Shown: positions 1 to 9,912, numbered from the stretch's first letter. The stretch is DNA of 64,000 bases from Vanessa cardui (GCF_905220365.1 NC_061141.1:1495501-1559500); one strand, 5' to 3'. A program made the numbers and translations. The notes: generated by a model not told the origin, from the sequence alone.

Positions 1-110
1 GATTTATTTATTTATTTATTTATTTAAACTTTATTGCACAACTATTTAACAAAAAATAAATTGAGCAAAAGGCGGGCTTAAAGCTATATAGCCTTATCTA
101 CCAGCCAACC
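1..110 (-). mobile_element. 3' end of a non-LTR retrotransposon (5'-truncated)
   Basis: A TTTA simple repeat at 1-24 leads into ACTTTATTGCACAACTATTT, a reverse-complemented AATAAAGT-type LINE terminus, followed by a GC-richer stretch to about 110. I see no coding sequence. The window edge cuts the simple-repeat tail. Family assignment is inference from the look of the terminus. Confidence 0.45.
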
Positions 111-283
111 TTAGCACATGCAAGAAAGAGCGTACAGTAGATGCATAAAGCCATCCTTATATTAAGACATTTTTTAAATGATCCAACCGATGGTATGCTG
201 GCCGCATAATCAATTTTCCACAAACCTTGAGAACTGAAATATTAGGAAGATATGAGGAACACCTTATACCTATAATTGACACA

Positions 284-376
284 CACTCTCCAAATCGAAA
301 CATAAAAATACTGAGTTACTTAGCGGTAGAATATGTTACCCGATGGCCTTGCACAAAACAACCACTAAGTAAAAAC
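284..376 (-). mobile_element. SINE-T fragment, degenerate
   Basis: The core TAGCGGTAGAATATG, then GGCCTTGCACAAA and CCACTAAGTAAA, matches the reverse complement of the SINE-T 5' end seen intact at 52321-52607. It is old and contains several indels. Confidence 0.6.
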
Positions 377-590
377 TTTTATTATATTTATAACAGAAAT
401 GTATTTATCAAGTAGCGTTAAAATACTCCAGTGCAGGCCTAGTCGATATTTCCAGCTTAGCTCGAGTGCTCAGCAAGCACCGAGCAGTAAACATGGCTGG
501 AACGTGGCGCCATGTTTATTCTGTAACGAGGAACATTCCAACGAAATAACATATGAGATCAGATGACCCGTTTTTGAAACTCATGGATTC

Positions 591-785
591 TAACCAAAGG
601 ATCCAATAGATCTATATGCAATACATCATGAGGTACAAGGGTCAAATGTAAATTGGCCACATGTATCTTCCAATACAGTAGCTAACCAAAGGTTATAGAT
701 CCACATACATCTATTAACATCATGAGACACATGAGCCAGATGTAAATTTGCCACATGTATCTACCAATACAGAATTAATAACCAA
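591..785. repeat. Two-unit imperfect tandem repeat, period about 94 bases
   Basis: CATCATGAG occurs at 624 and 718. Each copy is followed by GTAAATT-GCCACATGTATCT-CCAATACAG, and each unit is preceded by TAACCAAAGG (591 and 683). A third partial unit may start at about 777 (TAACCAATAA). I see no coding content. Confidence 0.7.
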
Positions 786-1466
786 TAAACCTATTGGAGC
801 TGGATGATGGAAGTTACAAGAATTCTCTTCAAATGAAGTACCTAGTCCAGCACTGGGAGATTCGTAGATCAGGATTGTTTTGATAATTATTTATGCAGTA
901 AAATTTAGATACTAGAATATTATAAATACTAGTAAGTATATGTTACAACACACAGACAAATATTCAGGATTGTGCTAATAATATTATCGGTATTTTGTGT
1001 TAATAACATTTTTGTTGAACGTACGGTCATCGAAATCGGGAAGAGTCAAATCAAGAACATGATAATCGTAAGTTTATATTGTAGCAAAAAAAATACGTAA
1101 GAATTTTTTTAACATTATTTTATTAATAAAACATTAAAATGACTTGCAAAGCAGTTTAAACCATCTGTCGGTCCAGCATGATGAAATTTAGTCCAGGAAT
1201 TCCCTATAGAACTTATATGGATGGGGTCAAATGGAAGACAAAAATTTGCACGGTAATGCGTCTTTTTTGTATTAGTAATTAGAATATTGGTATATACGCA
1301 TCTGTTAAGGAATAAAATCACCTTTGCGAAAGAATAATACAAGCTCTTCATTTTCTTTTCAAAGATCGTCATGTTTAAAATATCCACCCTATAAACGTAT
1401 CATACAGGAGATGAGAATTTATATGAAACTAGACGTTGAACTATATAATTTTGAATAATTTGTTGG
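786..1466. other. No feature recognised, with one faint dispersed motif
   Basis: AT-rich, with only short ORFs. Around 1170-1230 the text AGCATGATGAAATTTAG followed by GGAATTCCCTATA resembles 44212-44268, next to a LINE-PA fragment, so this may be a decayed repeat. Confidence 0.4.
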
Positions 1467-1478
1467 TATTCTAAATAA

Positions 1479-1779
1479 AAGAGTCGAGATAGCCCAGTGG
1501 TTAGAACGCGTGCATCTTAACCGATGATTGCGGGTTCAAACCCAGGCAAGCACCGCTGTTTCATGTGCTTAATTTGTCTTTATAATTCATCTCGTGCTTA
1601 GCGGTGAAGGAAAACATCGTGAGGATGCATGTGACAAATTTCATAGAAATTCTGCCACATGTGCATTCCACCAACCCGCATTGGAACAGCGTGGTGGAAT
1701 ATGTTCCAAACCTTCTCCTCAAAGGGAGAAGAGGCCTTTAACCCAGCAGTGGGAATTTACAGACTGTTGTTGTTGTTGT
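1479..1779 (+). mobile_element. SINE-L, full-length tRNA-derived SINE with target site duplication
   Basis: The tRNA-like head has A box TAGCCCAGTGG (an exact fit to TRGYNNANNGG) and a B-box-like GGTTCAAACCC two mismatches from consensus. The anticodon-loop position reads CTTAA, as in tRNA-Lys(CUU). The body includes GAAGGAAAACATCGTGAGGA and CCCAGCAGTGGGAA, and the tail is (TTG)n. TATTCTAAATAA at 1467-1478 is repeated at 1779-1790, a 12-base target site duplication. This copy defines the family. Mobilisation in trans by a LINE is family knowledge, not seen here. Confidence 0.88.
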
Positions 1780-1849
1780 ATTCTAAATAATGTTTCCGCT
1801 GGTAAGCGAACCATATGTTTATATAACCTGTGTTATATTTTTTATAGCT

Positions 1850-2078
1850 TGTTGGTGACTTCCACGCAGGATATATTAATTTAAATAATTGTATTTAACT
1901 AACATGACTTTGTATTTTTAAATATTAAAAAAGAGTAACTACTGAGTTTCTTGCCGGTTCTTCTCGGTAGAATCTACTATCCGAACCGGTGGTAGCTTCA
2001 CTTAATTGTAAAATGACGATTCAAAAGTGCTTGTAGAAGCCTACTTGAATAAAGTTTATTTTAATTTAATTTTGATAT
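1850..2078 (+). mobile_element. LINE-GT 3' tail
   Basis: TTTCTTGCCGGTTCTTCTC, CCGAACCGGTGGTAGCTTCA and GAATAAAGTTTATTTT match the terminus of the longer LINE-GT copy at 25636-27400. The copy is 5'-truncated and has no coding capacity. Confidence 0.8.
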
Positions 2079-2153
2079 ATATTAGGTTACTCCGTACGGT
2101 AGATTTTCTACAGAAAAACCAATTTTTCTCTTAACTATCTATAATAAAATCTT

Positions 2154-2342
2154 TACTAATATTATAAATGTGAAAGTAACTCTGTCTGTCTGGCGGTATT
2201 TTCTTACTAAACCAACGAACCGAATTTGATGAAATTTGGTATGCAGCAAACTTGAAATCCGAGAAAGGACATAGACTCCTTTTTTCCTAATACAAGACAA
2301 CCAACCCATAAAACGCAAGTGAAGCAGCGGGCGATAATTAGT
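2154..2342 (-). mobile_element. CTAGC-1 repeat
   Basis: It reads TACTAATATTATAAATGTG at one end and GCGGGCGATAATTAGTA at the other, the reverse complement of the CTAGC-1 layout seen at 13115-13295. The internal GAATTTGATGAAATTTGG is shared with the other copies. Transposon class is not determined. Confidence 0.65.
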
Positions 2343-2954
2343 AGTGAATAAATGCAAAGGTTCAACGGTAACAAAGAATGTAACTTCTTCTTTTTAAAAA
2401 GTGAACCACATCCATTTCACATTAATGGATTCGCATTCTCATCATATCCTTGTCGGTATGAAATTAATTCAGCAACTTTGACATTTGTCAAGAATATAAT
2501 TGATCCACTCGACTCTTGACATTTCTTAATGCAATTAATTTTAATTAAAAGTTAAAATCTTAAAATGTTTACTGTTGCGAATTTAATTACTTAAAACTTT
2601 AACGTCTCTTCTGAGGGATGATCCGTTGTTATCTCGCCTTAAATTCATGACTTCCTGTAACCGGGGTTGGACTTCCATAATTATGGGGTAGATTCAGTCG
2701 CCAGGGGAAATGGGTCGGAGTTATTATAGTCGTTATTTTTGGATTAAATCAGTGTTCCAGCTTTCATCATCTTGTTATTTCGGCATCATCGGTTATGTCA
2801 ATTATAATTGCGTACAAACTGGTTGTTCCTTTCAAGATCATTTCAATAGAATTCGTTTTGAAAATAGAATAGTTTTCTAAAACAACGCAACAATCAGTAT
2901 ATATATTAATAATAATTCATGACATTGGATGGAAAAACTGCATTGTAAATATGA
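2343..2954. other. No feature recognised
   Basis: AT-rich with a somewhat GC-richer patch at about 2600-2720. I see no repeat match within the window and no convincing ORF. Confidence 0.4.
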
Positions 2955-3097
2955 TTATTTAAAAAGGGCAACTGTGCTAGTTCTTGCCATTTCTTTTTGA
3001 CCGGGGCTGCTTTTCGAAACGAAGGTAGTTTCTTTTTTTTAATAACGACGATTCAAAATATTACTCGAATAAAATTAATTTGATTTGACTTGATATT
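2955..3097 (+). mobile_element. LINE-GT 3' tail, strongly decayed
   Basis: AAAAAGGGCAACTGTGCTAG, TTCTTGCCATTTCTTTTTGA and a (TTTGATTTGA) end follow the order of the LINE-GT terminus with many substitutions. Confidence 0.55.
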
Positions 3098-3954
3098 GAA
3101 AGATTTGAAGCCAGTGTAAATACAGATATAAATGACATAAAACCAAGGTACTAATTAGTAATTATGAATATATTATGAATCATATCTTTTAGTGCCAATG
3201 TTTAATTGTTCGTAGCTAGTTTAGGTTTATCATTGCCACGGGTGGATTTATTCAGTTCGCCTACATGTACGGCATGAAAAACTCCAATCACTTAACAGAA
3301 CACTATTTTGTCCGAACTTGAATTCACGATCATCAGTCAAGTCCTAGTCCTGTCAGGTAAAGGTAAGAATATTAATTTTAATTTGCCATAATTACTTCAA
3401 CTATATTTTTTTTTAAATATAGAAGATGTGATCTGGCAAATATCCAAATCGATAAGTGACGTAACTCACTTACTCATGCGTGCCTGAAAAACGTCAACCA
3501 CTTTTATGTTCCTGTTTTGGAGAAAAGGCGTAATGGCTGCGAGCCAAAGTGTACATAACGTATACATTGCCAAGCGATAAATTGTTAATTTTTAGAAAAT
3601 AAATAAATCATAGTTAGTGTGATGGAGGTGTGATAATTTTTAATTTGAATCATCAAAGGAAATTCATAAGTTTTTACAGAATTTTTAATTTGAAGATCAG
3701 CTGCATCTATGTATTTCCCAAACCATCGTTAAACTATTTAGAAAACGAAATGGTATTAAATGGACATAAGTATCATTCGCCCACAAAGCTAGCATGACAT
3801 ACAGTTATGACGGTACCACAACAAGCTATTAATATATATACATATACCTTAATTGAAGTTTCTATTTATCATTGGATACAGCACCGTATTTAACATAAAA
3901 TGGCCGCCGAGACCAGTGCCAATATTTTTATGAAACCTTGAAAGTGATTTTCGC
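3098..3954. other. No feature recognised
   Basis: Single-copy-looking AT-rich DNA between a decayed LINE tail and the poly(T) of LINE-PA. No ORF or repeat was identified. Confidence 0.4.
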
Positions 3955-6900
3955 TTTTTTTTTTTTTTTTTTTTTTTTTTATGGCATAGGTGGCAAACGA
4001 GCAGGAGGCTCACCTGATGGAAAGTGACTACCACCGCCCATGGACATCTGCAACACCCGGGGGCTTGCAGGTGCGTTGCCGGCCTTTGAGAAAGGAGTAG
4101 GCTCTTTTCTTGAAGGTTCCCATGTCGTATCGGTTCGGAAAAACCGCCGGCGAAAGCTGGTTCCACAAAGTGGTTGTGCGAGGCAGAAAATGTCTGAGAA
4201 ATCGCGCTGTTGTGGATTTTCGGACATCAAGATGGTGCGGGTGAAACTTAGAATTTTGACGAGATGTCCGAAGGTGAAATTCAGCAGCCGGGATTAATCC
4301 GAACAATTCCTCGGAACATTCCCCGTGAAAAATTCGGTAGAAGATGCAGAGTGATCCGACATCTCTACGCAAAGCCAAAGGATCAAGGAGATCGGAAAGG
4401 GCTTGATCGTCGATAACTCGAGCCGCTCTACGTTGGATGCGGTCAAATGGAAGGAGCTGGTACTGGGGAGCACCCGCCCAGAGGTGAGAGCAGTACTCCA
4501 TGTGAGGCCGAATTTGCGCCTTGTAAAGTTTTAGGCGATGGGCCGACGTGAAATACTGTCTCGCCTTGCTGAGCACGCCCAGCTTTTTTGAAGCCAATTT
4601 GGCTTTGCCTTCCAATTGACCGCGGAACTGAACGAGGCTCGAAATATCAACGCCAAGTATTCCGATACTACCTGTAGCGGCTATCGGAATGTTCTCAAAT
4701 CGTGGAGATACGACAAATGGTGTTTTTTTAGCGGTTAACGCGCAAACTTGCGTCTTTTTGGGGTTGAAATGGACTAGATTTAGCCGGCCCCAATTCGAGA
4801 CTTCGTTTAATGAAGACTCGATTTCAGACACAAGTTTGTTCCGGTTCTCTTCGACGTTTTCCCGAGAAATATTAGCGCGGCCGGTGTATAAGGTGTCAAC
4901 GGTACTGTCGTCTGCATAGCAATGAATGTTCCCGATTTGCAACAAATCATTGATATGCAGAAGAAACAGAGTGGGTGATAGAACGCAGCCTTGTGGAACA
5001 CCAGCATTGACGAATTTTAAGTCAGAGCATGCACCGTCGACAACGACCTTGATGCTCCGATCTGCCAAAAAGCTGGTAATCCAATTGCATAATTTCCCGG
5101 GAAGCCCATAGGAAGGAAGCTTCGAAAGAAGCGCTTTGTGCCATACGCGATCGAAGGCCTTCGCTATGTCCAAGCTGGCTGCTAATGCCTCCCCCTTGCT
5201 CTCAACTGCTTCAGCCCACCTATGAGTAAGGTAAACTAGAAGATCACCGGCTGAGCGACCCCGACGGAAACCGTACTGGCGGTCACTAATCAGCTGATTC
5301 TCCTCTAGGTACCGCAGGAGCTGGCAGTTAATAAGGGACTCCATTATCTTGGAGAGCAAGGAGGTGATGGCTATAGGCCTATAATTGGACGGGTCTGAGC
5401 GGTTGCCTTTTTTAGGGATCGGATGCACCAAAGCTGTCTTCCAGGAATTCGGGACGACGCCTAATGTGTAGGATTGCCGGAAAAGACGCGTTAAGACCGG
5501 TGCCAACTCGGGAGCACATGTCCGTAGCACGATTGGAGGGATACCATCGGGTCCGCTCGACTTATGAATGTCCAAGGAAAGAAGTGCTTTACGAACTGCA
5601 CTTTGCCGGAATTTAACTTCCGGCATCGTGGTATCACACCGCGGAATTGTTGGTGGAGATTTTCCTTGGTCATCCAGAGTCGAGTTCGACGCGAAGAGAG
5701 AGCCTAAAAGATCAGCTTTCTCTTTCGCGGTATGGGCCAATGACTCACCGTCCCTGTGCAGAGATGGAAAAGAGGGCTGACAGAAATTCCCTAAGACAGC
5801 CTTAGCGAGAGACCAGAACGCTCGTGTTCCTGAAGGGAGACGCACCAGTCTCTCGCCAATTCTGCCAATGTACTCCGTCTTCGCCCTAGCAATCACGTTT
5901 TTGAGGGACCTAGAGGCAGAGTTATATTCCTTTTTGAATGCGCTGGTATTTACATCACGAGACGCAGATGCATTAGCCCAGGTTTGATAGCGTTCCCACT
6001 TTCGGCGTGATGCCGTTTTGCAGAAACGACCAAACCAAGGCTGGGACTTGCCACCGATGGGTACTGCAGAGTAAGGAATGAATAGTTCCATACCCTGAAG
6101 CACCACATCGGCAACAGAGTCAGCAGCAGCGTTCGGATCATCCGGCGAGAAACAAATCTGCCCCCATGGGTACGATGCAAAAAAAGACCGCATCCCATCC
6201 CAATCTGCTGACTTGTAGTGCCATACTCGGCGGCACCCAACAAAGCGAGGCCGTGAGTACCGCACAACCGGCACTGTACTCCGGACGAGACAGTGGTCAG
6301 ACGAGCCCAGAGGGGGATCGACGATAACCTGATAGCCATCCGGATGCGAAGTCAGCAGAAGGTCCAACAGGGAAGGTGTATGATCCTCCACATCCGGTAT
6401 TCGCGTTGGCGAGTTGACCAGTTGTGTCAGATCATATGCTAGAGCGAAGTCCAGAACAGATCTACCCGCATGATCGGTGGTGCGTGAGCCGAGCCATTCT
6501 GCGTGGTGAGCATTAAAGTCACCCAGAATAATGATCTCTGCGGATGGAATCTGCTGAAGCACGGAATCTGTAGCCATTTGGACGTGCTCAACCAGTCGGT
6601 CGGTTTCGGCATTACCGCTATGGGACCTATAAAGGCACGCATAGATTCGCGGGTGATCATCGCAGTCTACACGTAGCCAGATAATCGATAGGTCCTGTCC
6701 TTCAAGGCTGCCGAGGCGTCGAGAACAGATATCATCTCTGACGTAAACGCATACCCCAGCTCGTGGTATAAAAGAATGTTCCAATTTGTACCCAGGGTAC
6801 GAGAGAAAAGTCGTATCGGCAGGAGAAGATATCTGGGTCTCGGTTAGAAAGAGCAAGGCCGGCTTCGCCGTTTCCAGATGATAGTGAACGGCGTTGAGGT

Positions 6901-7300
6901 TGGAGTTGAGTCCCCTTATGTTGCAGAAGTCCACAGCGAGGGTGGTAGGGGTTGCCTTATGATGCCTGCTCCGCTTGCCCCGAACAGTGGCGAGCGCAAA
7001 ATTGCCCCCCCCAGAATTCGGAGGGCAGCCTGGGCATCCCTGCTCAGGCGGTGTACGTCCTGAGCATGGATGCCCAGAGAGGGATTCTCCACCGCTGTCG
7101 CTGATGGTACCCTCCTGGGGTAATTTAACCAAATTCTGCACAACCATCAAGTTTTGGGGGGGAGGGGGATTGGGCCTCCGGAACTCTCACTTACCGGACG
7201 AAACGCGGTAGCATAGCCACCACTTTACGCCGATTTTAAGTGAGAGAGTGGTACTTCCCCGGGCGTGCCGGCCCATTCGGCTGTAACCCGAAGGTATACA
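3955..7300 (-). mobile_element. LINE-PA, poly(A)-tailed non-LTR retrotransposon with intact ORF2
   Basis: On the minus strand the element runs from about 7300 to a poly(A) tail (26 T on the plus strand, 3955-3980). It holds about 150 bases upstream of ORF2, the ORF, and a 3' UTR of about 50 bases ending in GCCACCTATGCCATAAA. I see no ORF1, so the copy is probably 5'-truncated. It abuts a 70-base palindrome at 7301. I found no clear target site duplication. Five shorter 3' fragments lie in the window (7848, 15667, 19418, 44190, 53463). Confidence 0.88.
4028..7150 (-). CDS. LINE-PA ORF2: endonuclease and reverse transcriptase
   Basis: A 1040-residue open frame for the enzyme that nicks target DNA and copies the element RNA in target-primed reverse transcription. 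Residues about 70-300 form an apurinic-type endonuclease: CNIRGLNS (N78), TETQ (E104), LGDFNAHH and GSSDHC. The reverse transcriptase follows, with SLDIAKAFDRVWH (motif A, near residue 660), GVPQGCVLSPTLF (motif B) and YADD (motif C, residues 745-748, DNA 4907-4918). The C-terminus carries the HMEYCSHLWAGAP region typical of Jockey/CR1 elements. No stop or frameshift interrupts it, so the copy is young or was recently active. The start at 7150 is the first ATG of the frame. An ORF1 partner is not visible, so autonomy is doubtful. Clade is inferred as the Jockey/CR1 group. GC content is clearly above the flanks. Confidence 0.9.
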   Translation of the reverse strand: MMVVQNLVKLPQEGTISDSGGESLSGHPCSGRTPPEQGCPGCPPNSGGGNFALATVRGKRSRHHKATPTTLAVDFCNIRGLNSNLNAVHYHLETAKPALLFLTETQISSPADTTFLSYPGYKLEHSFIPRAGVCVYVRDDICSRRLGSLEGQDLSIIWLRVDCDDHPRIYACLYRSHSGNAETDRLVEHVQMATDSVLQQIPSAEIIILGDFNAHHAEWLGSRTTDHAGRSVLDFALAYDLTQLVNSPTRIPDVEDHTPSLLDLLLTSHPDGYQVIVDPPLGSSDHCLVRSTVPVVRYSRPRFVGCRRVWHYKSADWDGMRSFFASYPWGQICFSPDDPNAAADSVADVVLQGMELFIPYSAVPIGGKSQPWFGRFCKTASRRKWERYQTWANASASRDVNTSAFKKEYNSASRSLKNVIARAKTEYIGRIGERLVRLPSGTRAFWSLAKAVLGNFCQPSFPSLHRDGESLAHTAKEKADLLGSLFASNSTLDDQGKSPPTIPRCDTTMPEVKFRQSAVRKALLSLDIHKSSGPDGIPPIVLRTCAPELAPVLTRLFRQSYTLGVVPNSWKTALVHPIPKKGNRSDPSNYRPIAITSLLSKIMESLINCQLLRYLEENQLISDRQYGFRRGRSAGDLLVYLTHRWAEAVESKGEALAASLDIAKAFDRVWHKALLSKLPSYGLPGKLCNWITSFLADRSIKVVVDGACSDLKFVNAGVPQGCVLSPTLFLLHINDLLQIGNIHCYADDSTVDTLYTGRANISRENVEENRNKLVSEIESSLNEVSNWGRLNLVHFNPKKTQVCALTAKKTPFVVSPRFENIPIAATGSIGILGVDISSLVQFRGQLEGKAKLASKKLGVLSKARQYFTSAHRLKLYKAQIRPHMEYCSHLWAGAPQYQLLPFDRIQRRAARVIDDQALSDLLDPLALRRDVGSLCIFYRIFHGECSEELFGLIPAAEFHLRTSRQNSKFHPHHLDVRKSTTARFLRHFLPRTTTLWNQLSPAVFPNRYDMGTFKKRAYSFLKGRQRTCKPPGVADVHGRW

Positions 7301-7370
7301 GGTTTATTACACCTCTTTTCATTTTAAACATATCATGATATGTTTAAAATGAAAAGAGGTGTAATAAACC
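7301..7370. repeat. 70-base perfect palindrome with no spacer
   Basis: Bases 7301-7335 are the exact reverse complement of 7336-7370. The centre is CATATCATGATATG and the ends are GGTTTATTAC and GTAATAAACC. It starts where LINE-PA homology ends. It could be a genuine fold-back, two abutting inverted copies, or an assembly fold-back. Confidence 0.95.
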
Positions 7371-7847
7371 ATATTTTCTATTATGTCTTGGGGCTTCTGA
7401 GTTGGTAGATCTGCCTTGGTACACATTATTAATGAATGGTATAATTCAATTTAATTATATGCCTTATAATTAAAAGTTGATAATAATACGGTCCCTTTAT
7501 AAATTATAGTTGCAGAGTTAGTGGTATTTAGTTTGAACAAAAGTTTATGAAAATGCGATAGTCCGGCCGCAGAACGTACCGGATCTGGAAGGTTCCGCTT
7601 GGGTCTTTTCGAGAATGTTAGCAAGGAGAGCCTTTGCGGTTGCACGGTACAGGTGCCGGTTGCTGTGGTGAACCCTCTTGGCACAAAGTAAGCTAATTAT
7701 AACGATGTTAACAGTACTTTATCACTAACACGAGTTGCTTGGGAATAATTTAGTTTTAAATGCTAAAGTACAGAAATTAAGTAATTACCTAACATAATAG
7801 GTAAGAAGTATCAATAATGAAAATCCACATCAGTGTAATTTTAAGAC
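7371..7847. other. No feature recognised; GC-rich patch
   Basis: Bases 7560-7685 are GC-rich against an AT-rich background and open on the minus strand for 77 codons, but I recognise no family. Decayed transposon coding sequence is possible. Confidence 0.35.
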
Positions 7848-8000
7848 ATTTTCTGCCTCACGCTCGGTTTTATCGAACCGATACGACTTGGGAACTTGGA
7901 GACTTGGGAAGACCAGCAATGCACCTGCAAGCTCCCCAGTGTTGATGTCCATGGGCAGTAGTCACTTTCCATCAGATGAGCCTCCAGCTCGCTTAACAAA
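7848..8000 (+). mobile_element. LINE-PA 3' tail
   Basis: CATTTTCTGCCTCACGCTCG, CGAACCGATACGACTTGGGA and ATGTCCATGGGCAGTAGTCA follow the C-terminal coding end and 3' UTR of the element at 3955-7300. It ends near 8000, directly against a SINE-L. Confidence 0.8.
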
Positions 8001-8009
8001 AATCAAAGT

Positions 8010-8302
8010 AACGGCCTGTAAATTTCCCATTGCTGGGCTAAGGCCTCCTCTTTCATTAAGGAGAGGGTCTGGAACGTATTTCACCACGCTGTTCCAATGC
8101 AGGTTGGTGGGATGCACATGTGGCAGAATTTCAATGAAATTAGACACATGCAGATTTACTCACGATGTTTTCCTTCACCGCCGAGCACGAGATGAATTGT
8201 AAACGCCAATTAAGCACTTAAATATAGTGGTGCTTGCCTGGGTTTGAACCCGAAATCATCGGTTAAGATGTACACGTTCTAACCACTGGGCCATCGCAGC
8301 TC
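8010..8302 (-). mobile_element. SINE-L, nearly full length
   Basis: Reverse-complement order is complete: CCTGTAAATTTCCCATTGCT, GAGAGGGTCTGG, CACGATGTTTTCCTTCACCG, GGTTTGAACCCG and CCACTGGGCCATC. The A box (CCACTGGGCCA, i.e. TGGCCCAGTGG) is intact. Confidence 0.85.
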
Positions 8303-8523
8303 CCTGCTCGTTTAACATCTATCAAATAAAAAAAAATTTAGTAAATGTGTTAAGAATCGCTATATATGCGTGTCGCCATCGTCACTAGCAGAAAAAATCT
8401 GGAATATATATGTTTAAAAAGCTAGACTAAGGCTCATTTTGAGGTTTGGTCCTTAAGCCACCATGTTGTTCCCGAGTTGCTATCACACGTAGAAGGGTTT
8501 TCGTACAACACGTGGTTTACTTT

Positions 8524-8797
8524 ACGTTGTTTTCACTGACCATTGAGCATGAAATAAATTTTAATCAGAAGATACAACACCCCGTTACAATTGACATTGC
8601 AAGAAATATTTACCATGCTTAAATTTAATGCTCCACCAGTTTCAGAAGCTAACATGTTATATTCCTCGTGCGAGTAAATCTAACAACAACCACATCAAGT
8701 ATTGCTATTTGGCAACGTAACAATTCATTAGTGTTTGCCCGGATTTGAACACGCTAACTTCGATGAAGGTGGAAGAAGTGCTAGACAATCGGCCAAA
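8524..8797 (-). mobile_element. SINE-L, decayed and split by a SINE-T fragment
   Basis: Bases 8524-8570 (GTTTTCACTGACCATTGAGC) and 8728-8797 (GTTTGCCCGGATTTGAAC) correspond to the middle and head of SINE-L. The sequence between is a SINE-T remnant. Confidence 0.5.
8587..8684 (-). mobile_element. SINE-T fragment, decayed, nested in SINE-L
   Basis: GCAAGAAATATTTACCATGC, GCTCCACCAGTTTCAGAAG and CATGTTATATTCCTCGTGCG match the SINE-T mid-region in order. Confidence 0.5.
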
Positions 8798-9597
8798 AAA
8801 AAAATTGCAATTTTTCTTGTAAAAAATGGAATTAGGTTCAAAGGTTCTAAGAGTATATTTTGATTTTAAATGATAAATCCTAATCCTTCTTTTTCCATGT
8901 TAGTTGAGAAACAAAACTCAAATAAGCCTGCGATTAACTAAAAATGTAAGTCCTCTGTATTCAAATTGTCGCCTACATTACGGCACTCTAATTAAATAAG
9001 TTAGTCTGACTTCAAGCCCAGCTCTAGAGATTAGTTACGATTAAAGTACTTTTTAGTTACGATTAATTACTCCAAGTTGCTAATAGCCATTTCTATTTGT
9101 TAGCCAAAACATTTATATACATATATTGTATGTAGTTTGAGTACTCATATATTTTCATGACCTTATAGTAATATGTTTTAACCTATTTCCCGCCTGAGTA
9201 GGTTGGTGAGGTACAAATTTTGTATCCCTAAATATATGATGTATATGCCTAATTTAACTATGTCTTGTAAAAACAATATATCATACGCAGGGTTATTGGT
9301 AATTCGAGGTATTCCTGTTAGCACATGATGACTGGGGTGACTATTTTCAAAGACTTTAACCCCTAGCCATAATACAAATATCAACCATTTTGTCAAAAAT
9401 TTTCAAAAGTGCAACTTAAAAATGTATCTATTAAATTCGATTTTGTTTCTTCTAATTTATAAAAAAACACTCGCTATTTTTCAATATTTAAGTACATTTT
9501 AACAAACATGAGTATATGTAATGCATCTTTAAGTTCAGGATTTTGATAACACTTGAAACAAATAAATACTCTATTTCATCTCATATTAAATTGTTTA
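8798..9597. other. No feature recognised
   Basis: Very AT-rich with no repeat match inside this window and no supported coding region. Confidence 0.4.
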
Positions 9598-9770
9598 TTT
9601 ATATAATATATGAGACAAACAAAAAGTTTAGTTTCTTTCGCCGGTTCTTCTCAGGCCAGGGTATTTTCTTTTCCGAACCGGTGGTAGTGTTTTAATTGAC
9701 CATCAATAAGAAAGTGTAATGCTTCTATATTGAATAAATTTATTTGAGTTTTGAGTTGAGTTTTGACTCA
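9598..9770 (+). mobile_element. LINE-GA 3' tail
   Basis: TTTCTTTCGCCGGTTCTTCT, CCGAACCGGTGGTAGTGTTT and a TTTTGAGTTGAGTTTTGACT tail match the terminus of the LINE-GA copy at 30013-30695. Confidence 0.78.
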
Positions 9771-9821
9771 AAGTCACATTTGTAATTACTTTTTGGTAAG
9801 GTTTTGTTCAAGCTTTGGGTA

Positions 9822-9912
9822 AGTACCAATTAACTGATATTATACCGCCAAACAGCAATGGTATGGAGAGTGTATTAGTCCCCAAGGTTTTTAGTAGCAT
9901 AATTTTGGTGGC
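9822..9912 (+). mobile_element. SINE-T remnant, heavily deleted
   Basis: GATATTATACCGCCAAACAG and TAGTCCCCAAGGTTTTTAG correspond to two ordered segments of SINE-T with the middle missing. Weak match. Confidence 0.35.

Noticed and set aside
1481..1560. tRNA-like sequence with A and B boxes, as a possible tRNA gene
   Set aside because: The acceptor stem does not close and a SINE body with a (TTG)n tail and target duplication follows; the same text recurs more than fifteen times.
5950..6339. 129-codon minus-strand frame and other frames of 60-90 codons inside 4028-7150
   Set aside because: Shadows of the LINE-PA ORF2 in other frames; no independent support.
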